From Arthrobacter sp. StoSoilB5 (lineage in GTDB: Bacteria > Actinomycetota > Actinomycetes > Actinomycetales > Micrococcaceae): a stretch of DNA of 64,000 bases. The notes below the pieces were generated by a model that ran no database searches, was not told the DNA's origin, and saw only the letters and a list, made by a program, of their open reading frames with translations. Made by a program: the position numbers and the translations under genes. Within the stretch, counting starts at the first letter, position 1, and each line of letters begins with the position of its first letter. The stretch covers positions 2,666,001-2,730,000 of the forward strand of contig NZ_AP024646.1 in NCBI RefSeq assembly GCF_019977235.1, given 5' to 3'. Of the stretch, positions 17,903 through 26,572 are shown piece by piece.

Positions 17903-17919
17903 TGTCTCAATGTGAGACA
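17903..17919. promoter_or_regulatory. Shared cluster dyad, site 3, perfect (TGTCTCAATGTGAGACA)
   Basis: This is a perfect 7-3-7 palindrome and the best example of the shared motif. It lies between the divergent Gfo/Idh/MocA gene (98 bases from its start) and the SDR gene (75 bases), so one site could govern both directions. Confidence 0.7.
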
Positions 17920-17993
17920 GCCAGCGGCAGAGTAGCGCTGTTTTAGTGGAACGTACTAGTCCGCCACTGCCAAGCAAGAGGAGCCCGTCGACG

Positions 17994-18761
17994 ATGATGG
18001 ACCGCAACCAACAACTTCGAACGGAACCGCTTCGCGTACTCATCACCGGTGCCACATCAGGCGTCGGGGAAGCGACCGCGAAGCTTTTCGCCAGCCGAGG
18101 CGCTCGCGTGGCACTGCTGGGTCGGCGCTCTGCGGAACTGCAGCGCGTGGCAGAAGAGATCGGCGACGGTGCGCACGCCGTTGTTGCCGACGTCGCCGAT
18201 GCCGGAGCGGTCAAGAATGCAGTGCGGGGAGCGATCCACACACTGGGCGGCCTGGACGTCGCGGTCAACGCTGCGGGTGTAGCAGGGCATGTTGCCCTGG
18301 AAGACCTCACCGAGGACCACTGGCACGAGGTGCTGCAGACAAACTTGTCCGGCACTTTTTATGTAGCAATGGAGGCCGCGCTCCACATGAGGCGGTCCGG
18401 CGGAGGCTCGATCGTCAACGTGGCATCCGATCTCGCCGCCATGGGCGTGCCCGGGCTTGTTCACTACTGTGCAGCGAAAGCAGGCGTTGTGGGACTCACC
18501 CGCGCCATGGCCCTGGAACTCGCTCCCCTGGTACGCGTGAACGCCGTTTGCCCAGGGCCGATTGACACGCCCATGGTGCGTGAGGGCCTGGCTGCGGCGC
18601 CGAATCCAATTGAAGCCCGGCGATTGAAAGAAAGCACAGTGCCGCTTAACCGGCTCGCGGATCCGGACGAGGTGGCAGCAGCTATCTATTTCCTGGCGGT
18701 CGACGGAACCTTCGCTACCGGAACCAGCATGGCGTTCGACGGCGGCACATCGGCCGCGTAG
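17994..18761 (+). CDS. Short-chain dehydrogenase/reductase (SDR)
   Basis: The 255-residue classical SDR has the cofactor motif TGATSGVGEATA near 18, NAAG near 91, a Ser in VNVASDLAAMG (about 145) and the catalytic YCAAK with Tyr about 158 and Lys 162. The end FDGGTSAA is typical. The ATG at 17994 is chosen because AAGAGGAG lies 10 bases upstream. A longer in-frame GTG at 17946 would lie close to the operator. It probably oxidises a hydroxyl of a sugar- or cyclitol-like intermediate. It starts an operon with the dehydratase and the second 2-hydroxyacid dehydrogenase. Confidence 0.88.
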   Translation: MMDRNQQLRTEPLRVLITGATSGVGEATAKLFASRGARVALLGRRSAELQRVAEEIGDGAHAVVADVADAGAVKNAVRGAIHTLGGLDVAVNAAGVAGHVALEDLTEDHWHEVLQTNLSGTFYVAMEAALHMRRSGGGSIVNVASDLAAMGVPGLVHYCAAKAGVVGLTRAMALELAPLVRVNAVCPGPIDTPMVREGLAAAPNPIEARRLKESTVPLNRLADPDEVAAAIYFLAVDGTFATGTSMAFDGGTSAA

Positions 18762-18813
18762 GAACGTCACCAATTACCCGTCAAGACCGATCAAGCCCAA
18801 GGAGTTAAAAGAC

Positions 18814-20574
18814 ATGGAAGAGTCGAACTACAAGGACCTCCGCAGTGCGCGCTGGTTTGCACCTCACGACCTCACGGGGTTCGTTCACCGGACAGCGATT
18901 CAGGCTGAGGGCTTCTCGCGCTTCGCCCTCAAGGACAAGCCGGTCATCGGCATCGCTAACTCGTGGTCGGAGCTGGTCAACTGCAATATCCACTTCAAGC
19001 TGCTGGCAGATGCCGTTAAGCGCGGTGTCCTGATGGCCGGCGGTCTGCCGCTGGAGTTCCCCACCATTTCCTTGGGCGAGAGTCTGATGAAGCCCTCGGC
19101 CATGCAGTTCCGAAACCTCATGGCCATGGACGTTGAAGAGTCCATCCGCGCCTACCCGTTGGACGCTATCGTGCTCCTGGGTGGCTGCGACAAGACCGTT
19201 CCGGCCCAGCTTATGGGTGCTGCCAGTGCGGATGTTCCAACCATCATGCTCACCGGTGGGCCCCAAGAGCCTGCACACTTTCGGGGTAAGCAGCTCGGTG
19301 TGGGCACGGACACGTGGAAGTATGCAGATGAGCTGCGTGCAGGGAAGATCACGGAGGCGGACTTCGACGAGCTTGAGTCAGCCGCGAAGCCCTCTGCCGG
19401 ACACTGCAGCGAGATGGGCACGGCCTCTACCATGACGTCCCTCGTTGAAGCGCTCGGCATGTGCCTGCCGGGTACTGCGTCAATCCCTGCAGTGGATGCG
19501 CGCCGCGCCCAAGCGGCCGAAGCCACAGGCCGCCGGGCAGTGGAAATGGCCATGTCACAGGGGCCAAAGCCCAGCGAAATTTTGACGAAAGAGGCGTTCG
19601 ATAACGCCATTACCCTCCTGATGGCTGTAGGTGGTTCCACCAACGCCGTGGTGCATCTTCTGGCACTGGCGAGGCGCGTCGGATACGAGCTGCCATTGGA
19701 TCGCTTCCACGAGATCTCGCAACGTACCCCTCGCATAGTCAACGTCCGTCCATCGGGCGAGTACTTGGTGCAGCAGCTGTTCCAGGTCGGCGGCATCTCC
19801 ACCGTACTCAAGGAACTGGCACCACTGCTGAATAAGGACGCCATCACAGTCACGGGGGAGTCCCTCGAGAATGGCTACAGTTCGGCCCCCGAACCTGATG
19901 GCGTCGTGGTCGGCACTCTCGCGGCCCCCTTTGATGCCTCCGGAGGCATCGCCGTCGTCCGCGGCTCCCTGGCTCCCAACGGTGCGGTCATCAAGCGAAG
20001 TGCGGCGTCCAAGGACCTGCTGCAGCACAAGGGCTCAGCAGTGGTGTTCGAGGACATCTACGATCTTGGACGTCGAATCGACGACCCTGATTTGGACATC
20101 ACGGAAGACTCTGTGCTGGTCCTGCGTAATAGTGGCCCTGTGGGAGCCCCCGGCATGCCCGAATGGGGCATGCTCCCCATTCCCGAAAGGCTCCTGCGGC
20201 GCGGGATCCGTGACATCGTCCGCATTTCGGACGCTCGAATGAGCGGTACCGCATTTGGCACCACAGTGCTGCATGTTTCGCCAGAGGCCGCAGTTGGTGG
20301 ACCGCTGGCGATTGTTCGGGATGGTGACCCTATTGTGCTGGATGTTGAGAACCAGCGGCTGGATTTGGACATCCCTGCCGAAGAGATCGAGAGCCGGCTG
20401 GCGGATCTCAAGCTTCCGGAACCGAAATACCGGCGCGGCTATGGACGACTCTTCATCGATCACGTGAACCAAGCCGATGAGGGCTGCGACTTCGACTTCT
20501 TGAAGGGCCTGCCGGACGAGGAGCCACAGCGCTTGCCGTACGGCCTGATGAGCGGTTGGCAGGGCGGTTGGTAA
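18814..20574 (+). CDS. IlvD/Edd-family sugar-acid dehydratase
   Basis: The 586-residue protein is a full-length Fe-S dehydratase. Candidate cluster ligands are the Cys of VNCNIHF (about 57), GGCDKTVPAQ (about 128) and GHCSEMGTAST (about 197), and SDARMSGTAFG is near the C-terminus. The length and the GTDTWKYADELRAGKIT insert resemble pentonate/arabinonate dehydratases more than IlvD. These enzymes turn sugar acids into 2-keto-3-deoxy acids. Such a product would fit the FAH-family hydrolase and the two 2-hydroxyacid dehydrogenases in the cluster. Confidence 0.88.
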   Translation: MEESNYKDLRSARWFAPHDLTGFVHRTAIQAEGFSRFALKDKPVIGIANSWSELVNCNIHFKLLADAVKRGVLMAGGLPLEFPTISLGESLMKPSAMQFRNLMAMDVEESIRAYPLDAIVLLGGCDKTVPAQLMGAASADVPTIMLTGGPQEPAHFRGKQLGVGTDTWKYADELRAGKITEADFDELESAAKPSAGHCSEMGTASTMTSLVEALGMCLPGTASIPAVDARRAQAAEATGRRAVEMAMSQGPKPSEILTKEAFDNAITLLMAVGGSTNAVVHLLALARRVGYELPLDRFHEISQRTPRIVNVRPSGEYLVQQLFQVGGISTVLKELAPLLNKDAITVTGESLENGYSSAPEPDGVVVGTLAAPFDASGGIAVVRGSLAPNGAVIKRSAASKDLLQHKGSAVVFEDIYDLGRRIDDPDLDITEDSVLVLRNSGPVGAPGMPEWGMLPIPERLLRRGIRDIVRISDARMSGTAFGTTVLHVSPEAAVGGPLAIVRDGDPIVLDVENQRLDLDIPAEEIESRLADLKLPEPKYRRGYGRLFIDHVNQADEGCDFDFLKGLPDEEPQRLPYGLMSGWQGGW

Positions 20575-20645
20575 ACCGCAGCAATCACCAAACAAGAGAA
20601 CAAGCGGGGGATGCTCCTGTGGGATCGCCCCGGAAAGAGGAAGTT

Positions 20646-21629
20646 GTGTCACGACCAAAAGTGATAGCGATTGTCCAGGAGGGTCGGCCGCTCCCTCCTG
20701 TTGAACGGTTGGAAGCCGAGGCGAATGTCGTGGTGGTGCGTACCGCAGACGAATTCCGGGCCGCGCAGTCTGGAGCGGAAATCCTGTTCCTGAACGACTT
20801 TAGAACCAAGCTCCTGCGGGAGGTGGGGCCGGGGGAGTTGCGATGGATACATACGTCAAGCATCGGCGTTGACAGCCTGATGACCGGCGAGATCATCAAC
20901 AGCGACATCGTTGTGAGCAACTCGCGCGGTGTGTGTGAGCGGCCGATAGCCGAGTGGGTCCTGGGTGTCCTGCTGATGTTTACCAAGGACCTGCGCCGCA
21001 CCATAGAGCTGCAGCAGGCCCGTACCTGGCAGCATCGAGAGACCGAGCCGCTGCTGGGTCGCAAAGTCCTGGTTGTGGGGCCCGGGCCAGTTGGCCGCGA
21101 AACCGTCCTTCTCCTGCGCGCTGCGGGAATGGACGTTAACGTCGTGGGCAGGTCTGCCAGGAATGATGCGCAACTGGGTTTCATTTCAGGCTTTGATGAG
21201 CTTGACCGGCTCCTTGGCCAAGCCGATGACGTCGTGCTGACACTGCCCCTCACGGAGGAAACTCGTGGGCTCTTCAACTCGTCGCGGTTCCGCACTATGA
21301 GGCCCGGGGCGCGTCTGGTCAACGTCGGACGCGGGGCGGTGGTGCTCGAGCACGACCTCCTCGATGCCCTTGACTCCGGGCACCTGGGCGCGGCGGCGCT
21401 GGATGTGTTCGAGCATGAGCCATTGGATGCCGGGAATCCGCTGTGGAGCCGACAGAACATCCTGGTCTCTCCCCATGCCTCCGGTGACCTCATCGGCTGG
21501 CGGGGAAGAGTGGTGGACTGCTTCGCGCGGAATCTCAGGCGGTGGAAGGCGCACGAGCCGCTGAAGGATGTGGTGGACCTGAAGAAGCTTGGTCCGGCTA
21601 CTCCTTCGCTGGTGGTCGAAACGCCCTAA
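20646..21629 (+). CDS. D-isomer-specific 2-hydroxyacid dehydrogenase (2)
   Basis: The 327-residue protein contains VVGPGPVGRETVLLLRAAG (NAD-binding), the Arg of NVGRGAVVLEHDLL, the Glu of DVFEHEPLD and the His of VSPHASG, so all three catalytic residues are present. It is distinct from the enzyme at 4682 and resembles glyoxylate/hydroxypyruvate reductase-like members. The GTG at 20646 is chosen because AGAGGAA precedes it. The longer ORF reaches back into the dehydratase gene. It is probably cotranscribed with the dehydratase, 71 bases upstream. Confidence 0.87.
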   Translation: MSRPKVIAIVQEGRPLPPVERLEAEANVVVVRTADEFRAAQSGAEILFLNDFRTKLLREVGPGELRWIHTSSIGVDSLMTGEIINSDIVVSNSRGVCERPIAEWVLGVLLMFTKDLRRTIELQQARTWQHRETEPLLGRKVLVVGPGPVGRETVLLLRAAGMDVNVVGRSARNDAQLGFISGFDELDRLLGQADDVVLTLPLTEETRGLFNSSRFRTMRPGARLVNVGRGAVVLEHDLLDALDSGHLGAAALDVFEHEPLDAGNPLWSRQNILVSPHASGDLIGWRGRVVDCFARNLRRWKAHEPLKDVVDLKKLGPATPSLVVETP

Positions 21630-21639
21630 TCAAGGTCGG

Positions 21640-21688
21640 CCCATGGGGTATTCCGGTCACACGCAATAACGCCGCAACACCCCATGGG
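21640..21688. repeat. Long-loop inverted repeat upstream of the permease
   Basis: Ten-base arms (CCCATGGGGT at 21640-21649 and ACCCCATGGG at 21679-21688) flank a 29-base loop. It may terminate the preceding operon or take part in regulation next to dyad site 4. Confidence 0.45.
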
Positions 21689-21694
21689 ATCCCG

Positions 21695-21711
21695 TGTCCC
21701 AAGCTGGTACA
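21695..21711. promoter_or_regulatory. Shared cluster dyad, site 4 (TGTCCCAAGCTGGTACA)
   Basis: It matches every core position of TGTnnCA-N3-TGnnACA. It lies 62 bases upstream of the permease ATG at 21774. Its position inside the longer in-frame ORF argues that the start at 21684 is not used. Confidence 0.65.
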
Positions 21712-21773
21712 GTGCTCCCACGATCCTCGTCGATAGTGTGATTCAGCACTCAAAATTTCGTGACGAGGATTAC

Positions 21774-23237
21774 ATGTCAAGCACAACAAAAGGTACGACG
21801 ACAACGCCGACCCAAACCCAGGAACACAAGCTCAGCGGCAATATGGGCGTGGGTGAGCTCGTGATGAACGTTCTCGCCTTCTCCTCTCCGCTGACCACCG
21901 TTGCGGGCACCTTGCCTGTGATGCTTCTTTTCAGCGGCCACACGGCACCGGGCATCTACGTTCTGGTGACTCTCATGCTGCTGATTTTCTCTGTTGGCTT
22001 CGTGAAAATGAGCCGCAGTGTTGAAGCGCCCGGTGGATTCTACTCATTTGTCACAGCGGGCCTGGGTAAGCCTGCAGGCCTCGGAGGCGCGCTGTTGGCC
22101 CTCTTCGGCTATGTCTTTATTGGGTTCTTTGCTCCCTCCCTATTCGCGCTGACACTCCAAGGTTTCGTGGTGAATACGCTGAACGGTCCCGAGATCCCCT
22201 GGTATTGGTATGGGTTAGGGATCATAGCCGTCACCACACTCCTTGCCTATAACCGCATTGATCTCTCGGCAAAAGTACTCACGGTAGTCATGCTGCTGGA
22301 GTCGACCGTAGTAGTTGTCTTCGACATCGCCGCATTCGCTACAGGGTCCGGGGAGGTCGTTCAGGGCATCGGCTTCTCCATGCCGTGGATCACGGATGCC
22401 GGTCTGGGGCTGGCACTGCTATTCGCTGTCGGAAACTTCTTCGGGTTCGAAGCTACGGTCATCTACAGGGACGAAGTCAAGAATCCGGACCGCACCATTC
22501 CGCGGGCCACCTACATTGCGGTAGTTGGAATCGGGCTCTTCTACGCCGTGGCGGCCTGGGCCTACACGGCCTTCATCGGTCCGGACAAAGTCCAAGGTGA
22601 AGCTGCAGCAAACACGGTGAACCTCTTCAATGACGGCGCCACGGTACTGGTCGGCAAGATCTTTGCAGATATAGCGGTTGTCCTCCTGATCACGTCGATC
22701 TTGGCTTCAATGCTCTCGATCCAGAACATCGCCGCCAGATACAGCTTTTCGCTGGCCGCCGACGGGGCGTTGCCCTCAGTGCTCGGACGGGTCCACCCCC
22801 GCCACAAGTCGCCCTACGTTTCCGCGCTGGCAGTTGGCCTCCTGTGGGCGGCGGCCACTGTGGTCTTCACTGTTATTGGAGTTGCGCCGGAGGCCCTCTA
22901 CCCGATCGCCAGCGGAAGCGGCACCTTTGCGGTCCTGCTCCTGATGTTCATCACCAGCTTCGCTGTGTTGGTGTATTTTGTCCGCCGCCGCAGTTTTGCC
23001 CCGGAATCTGTGTGGAAGACCATTGTTGCGCCGATCGTCAGCGTTATCTTCCTTGGCCTGATCACCTATCTGGCAATCACCAATTACCCGGAACTCATCG
23101 GCGGTTCGGCAGTCATGACCGCCATCTTCATGACCTTCACCTTTGCCTTGTTCTTCGGCGGGATTGTTTACGCATACTTCTTGCGTTCCAAGCGTCCACA
23201 TGTCTATGCACGCCTGGGCCGGCAAAAGATCGACTAG
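21774..23237 (+). CDS. APC-family amino acid/polyamine permease
   Basis: The 487-residue membrane protein has about 12 hydrophobic segments. It shows the family-typical VEAPGGFYSFVTAGLGKPAG in the first third and NFFGFEATVIYRDEVKNPDR near 240. It probably imports an amino acid or amine-like compound with a proton. The ATG at 21774 follows ACGAGGA. Together with the ABC transporter, it means the cluster has two uptake routes. An amine-type permease beside an aminotransferase and HyuAB supports a nitrogen-containing substrate. Confidence 0.88.
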   Translation: MSSTTKGTTTTPTQTQEHKLSGNMGVGELVMNVLAFSSPLTTVAGTLPVMLLFSGHTAPGIYVLVTLMLLIFSVGFVKMSRSVEAPGGFYSFVTAGLGKPAGLGGALLALFGYVFIGFFAPSLFALTLQGFVVNTLNGPEIPWYWYGLGIIAVTTLLAYNRIDLSAKVLTVVMLLESTVVVVFDIAAFATGSGEVVQGIGFSMPWITDAGLGLALLFAVGNFFGFEATVIYRDEVKNPDRTIPRATYIAVVGIGLFYAVAAWAYTAFIGPDKVQGEAAANTVNLFNDGATVLVGKIFADIAVVLLITSILASMLSIQNIAARYSFSLAADGALPSVLGRVHPRHKSPYVSALAVGLLWAAATVVFTVIGVAPEALYPIASGSGTFAVLLLMFITSFAVLVYFVRRRSFAPESVWKTIVAPIVSVIFLGLITYLAITNYPELIGGSAVMTAIFMTFTFALFFGGIVYAYFLRSKRPHVYARLGRQKID

Positions 23238-23279
23238 AAACTCGACCTCACTTCAACTTCAACCATGTGGAGACCTGCA

Positions 23280-24287
23280 ATGACGCAACAGATCAGGGTT
23301 GGCCTGTTCGGAACCGGGAGAATAGGCCAGGTACACGCCATGAGTTTGGCTACTTTGGACGAGGCAACACTGTCCTGGGTATGTGATCCCTTTATAGAAG
23401 GTGCAAAACAAACCGCCGCCGAATTCGGCGGCCGCGTGAGCGAGGATCCTGACGAAGTTTTCGCCTCGGGGGAAATTGACGCCGTCATTGTGGCTTCGCC
23501 TACGGCAACTCATCTGGACCTCGTGGAAAAGGCCATTGACGCGAACGTGCCAGTGCTTTGCGAGAAACCGATCGATCTGGACATAGCTCGTGTGGACGCC
23601 CTTCGGGGCAAGGTCGCAGCTTCAGGAGTGCCGGTAGCCTTGGGTTTCAACAAACGCTTTGACAGGCACTTCGTGGAGCTGAAACGACGCGTGGCTGCCG
23701 GCGAAATCGGAGCGTTGGAGCAACTGGTGATCACCAGTCGGGACCCGGGGGAGCCGCCGGCAGCCTATCTCCCTCAATCCGGCGGAATCTTCCGCGACAT
23801 GACCATCCACGACCTTGATATGGCGAGGTACTTTATCCCCCAAATTGTTGAGGTTTCGGCCAACGGTGCAAACGTATTCAGCGACAGCATCCGCCACGCT
23901 GATGACTTCGATTCAACTGTGGTCACACTGCGGGGTTCCAAAGATGAACTTGTGACGATCTTGAATTCGCGTCACTCGGCGTTTGGCTACGACCAGCGCA
24001 TCGAGGCGTTCGGTTCAACCGGATTGCTCCATGTAGGCAACAAGAACGACAACATGGTCAGGCACTGGGGGGCCAGGTCTGTCGAATCGGTGGGGCCGTA
24101 CCAGAATTTCTTCCTCGAACGGTATGCCGAGGCCTACCGTCTGGAAGTAGCAGAATTCCTCCGCGCGGTCCGTGGCCTCCCTTCGAGAAGTCCAGGATTC
24201 GACGACGGCCGTGCCGCCCTGATCCTGGCGGACGCAGCTGAGAAATCTGCCCGGACCGGCGCTGCGATAGCAGTGGACCTGGGCTAG
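23280..24287 (+). CDS. Inositol 2-dehydrogenase-like oxidoreductase (Gfo/Idh/MocA 3)
   Basis: The 335-residue protein is close to IolG-type myo-inositol 2-dehydrogenases: GLFGTGRIGQVHAMSL at the start, VLCEKPIDLDIARVDAL with the catalytic Lys, NKRFDRHF, and IFRDMTIHDLDMARYF with the catalytic Asp and His. It would oxidise a ring hydroxyl of a cyclitol with NAD, giving the type of ketone that precedes IolD chemistry. The ATG at 23280 follows GGAG by 7 bases. It is coupled to the permease gene 42 bases upstream and followed by a terminator. Confidence 0.88.
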   Translation: MTQQIRVGLFGTGRIGQVHAMSLATLDEATLSWVCDPFIEGAKQTAAEFGGRVSEDPDEVFASGEIDAVIVASPTATHLDLVEKAIDANVPVLCEKPIDLDIARVDALRGKVAASGVPVALGFNKRFDRHFVELKRRVAAGEIGALEQLVITSRDPGEPPAAYLPQSGGIFRDMTIHDLDMARYFIPQIVEVSANGANVFSDSIRHADDFDSTVVTLRGSKDELVTILNSRHSAFGYDQRIEAFGSTGLLHVGNKNDNMVRHWGARSVESVGPYQNFFLERYAEAYRLEVAEFLRAVRGLPSRSPGFDDGRAALILADAAEKSARTGAAIAVDLG

Positions 24288-24309
24288 CAGGGCCCATAAA
24301 GCCGCCTGC

Positions 24310-24348
24310 CTGGGCCGCGGATGTTTCGCAACGACATCTGCGGCCCAG
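24310..24348 (+). terminator. Stem-loop terminator after the IolG-like gene
   Basis: Arms CTGGGCCGC(GGATGT) and (ACATCT)GCGGCCCAG form a 15-base stem with one mismatch and a 9-base loop, 22 bases after the stop. Confidence 0.7.
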
Positions 24349-24399
24349 AGCAGGTCATTCGGATTTAATACTAACCTGGTTTGAAACGATTCATGCCCG

Positions 24400-24416
24400 T
24401 GTTCCAAAGTGGCACA
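24400..24416. promoter_or_regulatory. Shared cluster dyad, site 5 (TGTTCCAAAGTGGCACA)
   Basis: It matches all core positions of TGTnnCA-N3-TGnnACA. It lies 181 bases upstream of the preferred ABC ATPase start, or 109 bases upstream of the longest ORF start. A TGAAACGATTCA near-palindrome immediately upstream (24380-24392) could be a second operator. Confidence 0.62.
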
Positions 24417-24597
24417 CATGCCCCGGATCCGAATCCGTCAAAGTTCAAGTAAGTGAAACAGTGTGGCGAAGGTCACGAGGTTTTGGGGCTTCCCCGGAAT
24501 TGCCCCTTAATCAGCAGGTCAAACAATGCAGTTAGATTGGCCGCCGCTCAACGTGTTTCACCGGATCATTCACATGGCCCTATCGAACGAGGATGAG

Positions 24598-25482
24598 ATG
24601 ACCGACGCACCACCGGCGACCCCTCCACTGGTTGCCCTCAGAGACATACACAAGACATTCGGGGCGGTGTCCGCATTGCGCGGCGTCAGCATCGATGTCC
24701 AACCTGGCGAAACTTTTGCACTGCTTGGCGATAACGCCGCCGGCAAATCCACGCTCATGAAGGTACTTACGGGCGTTTACCAACCCGATCGTGGTTCCAT
24801 CGAGCTGGACGGAAAAACGACGGAGTTCCCCACCCCGTCAGCCTCCCGTGACCAAGGGGTAGAGATGGTCTACCAAGACTTTGCCCTGGCTGACAACTTG
24901 GATGTTCGTACCAACATCTTCCTCGGACGGGAACCGCAAAAGAACATCCTCGGCCCATTCCTCCGGATCATCGACCGCAAGAAGATGGAGATCGAGACCA
25001 AGCGCGTGCTTGAACGTTTGGACATCCCCATCAACCCGAGGCTCAAGGTAAAGCGGTTGTCCGGAGGGCAGCGCCAAGCCGTCGCCATTGGCCGGGCGCT
25101 TGCTTTTGATGCACGTCTCATCATCATGGATGAGCCCACGGCCAACCTGTCGGTAGCCAAGGTGGACAAGCTCATCGAAGTAACGCAGCGGCTCAAAGAC
25201 CTGGGTATCGCAGTGATTATCATTACGCACCGCTTGGATGAAGCGTTCGCGGTCGCCGACCGCTTCGCTGTCATGCGCCAAGGACAGGTAGTGGGCCGCT
25301 TCCGGGTTGGAGAGGTATCCGAGGCGCAGGTTGCACACCTGATTTCCCACGGCACATTGGACGACTACGTCGATGACGGCGCCGGCATCCCCGAAGACCG
25401 CCGCAAAATCGGAAGCACGTCATCGATGGATGTCGTTGATGCAATGGCTGCCCGCGGCACTACGAATGGGAGCGACTCGTGA
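24598..25482 (+). CDS. Sugar ABC transporter ATP-binding protein, single domain
   Basis: The roughly 294-residue ATPase has Walker A GDNAAGKST, the signature LSGGQRQAVAIGRAL, Walker B LIIMDEPTANLS and the H-loop ITHRLDEAF. It belongs to the ribose/xylose/fructose (CUT2) class but has only one ATP-binding domain, as in FrcA-type systems, rather than the tandem RbsA layout. The ATG at 24598 (after ACGAGGA) is preferred. In-frame ATGs at 24526 and 24574 lack a clear ribosome binding site. It overlaps the permease gene by four bases (GTGA). Confidence 0.9.
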   Translation: MTDAPPATPPLVALRDIHKTFGAVSALRGVSIDVQPGETFALLGDNAAGKSTLMKVLTGVYQPDRGSIELDGKTTEFPTPSASRDQGVEMVYQDFALADNLDVRTNIFLGREPQKNILGPFLRIIDRKKMEIETKRVLERLDIPINPRLKVKRLSGGQRQAVAIGRALAFDARLIIMDEPTANLSVAKVDKLIEVTQRLKDLGIAVIIITHRLDEAFAVADRFAVMRQGQVVGRFRVGEVSEAQVAHLISHGTLDDYVDDGAGIPEDRRKIGSTSSMDVVDAMAARGTTNGSDS

Positions 25483-26477
25483 GCCTCACAATGGAAAACC
25501 TCAAGACAAAGCTGGGCCCGGCAGACCTTAAGGAAGGACTCACGGCAACCAAAGTCAAGCGCTTCATCGGTGACTATGGGATCATCATCCTTTTCGTGGT
25601 GATCCTCGTTTTCCTGGCGGCCGCGGCACCAAACTTCCTGACACTGAACAATATCGTGAACGTCGTTCGGCAGTCGTCCATCATCGGACTGATCGCCCTT
25701 GGAATGACATTCATCATGATCACCGCCGGCATCGACCTCTCGGTAGGATCCGTAGTGGGTCTTGCCGGGATGACCTTCGCAATACTTGCTCCTGCCAGTG
25801 GAGGCGCTTTCTGGCTGCCTCTGATCGCCGGCCTCGGCGTTGGTTTGCTGGTGGGCTTCCTGAGTGCGGCAATGGTGGTCTGGGGAGCCATCCTTCCCTT
25901 CCTGGCCACGTTGGCAACGATGGCCATAGCCCGCACGGCAGCGCTGGTCATGACGGATGGACAGGTTGTCTCCGGACTGAGTGGCCCCGCAGAATGGCTC
26001 GGTTCGGGCTTCATTGGTCCCGTCCCGGTTCCGGTCATCATCTTCTTAGTCGTCGCTGTCTTCTGCGAGTTCGTGCTCAGCAGGACCAAGTTCGGTTCCC
26101 ACGTCTATGCAGTGGGGGGCAATGAAGAGTCCGCAAAGAAAGTCGGCATCTCGACCAGTCGGGTGCTCTTCACTGTCTACCTCATCGGCGGTGTCACTGC
26201 CGCTCTGGGCGGCCTCGTCTTGACTGCCCGTCTCGATGGGGCGGCCCCGGTGGCCGGCACCGGTTACGAGCTGCAGGTGATTGCCGCCGTCGTGATTGGA
26301 GGCACAAGTCTGTTCGGTGGCGTCGGCACCATTCGCGGAACAGTCGTTGGTGTCCTCCTGCTGGGTGTCGTGATGAATGGCATGAACCTGATGGGGGTTT
26401 CGTCCTACTACCAGCAGGGAGTCCAAGGCATCATCCTGGTGCTGGCCGTGCTGTTGAACCGCTGGAAGTCGGACTAA
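25479..26477 (+). CDS. Ribose-type ABC transporter permease
   Basis: The 332-residue membrane protein has about 8-10 hydrophobic segments and the CUT2 permease motifs GMTFIMITAGIDLSVGS near 85, AVGGNEESAKKVGIST near 210 and VIGGTSLFGGVGTIRGT near 270. It forms the membrane channel with the ATPase and the lipoprotein encoded around it. The GTG start overlaps the end of the ATPase gene, so translation is coupled. Confidence 0.92.
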   Translation: MSLTMENLKTKLGPADLKEGLTATKVKRFIGDYGIIILFVVILVFLAAAAPNFLTLNNIVNVVRQSSIIGLIALGMTFIMITAGIDLSVGSVVGLAGMTFAILAPASGGAFWLPLIAGLGVGLLVGFLSAAMVVWGAILPFLATLATMAIARTAALVMTDGQVVSGLSGPAEWLGSGFIGPVPVPVIIFLVVAVFCEFVLSRTKFGSHVYAVGGNEESAKKVGISTSRVLFTVYLIGGVTAALGGLVLTARLDGAAPVAGTGYELQVIAAVVIGGTSLFGGVGTIRGTVVGVLLLGVVMNGMNLMGVSSYYQQGVQGIILVLAVLLNRWKSD

Positions 26478-26572
26478 CCACCGCCTTCACCGGAGCTGTC
26501 CGAAATCAACGGGCTGCTTTCTATAAAGAAAACAATCTCCTTAAGCAATCAGAACCACTGAAAGGAACGATG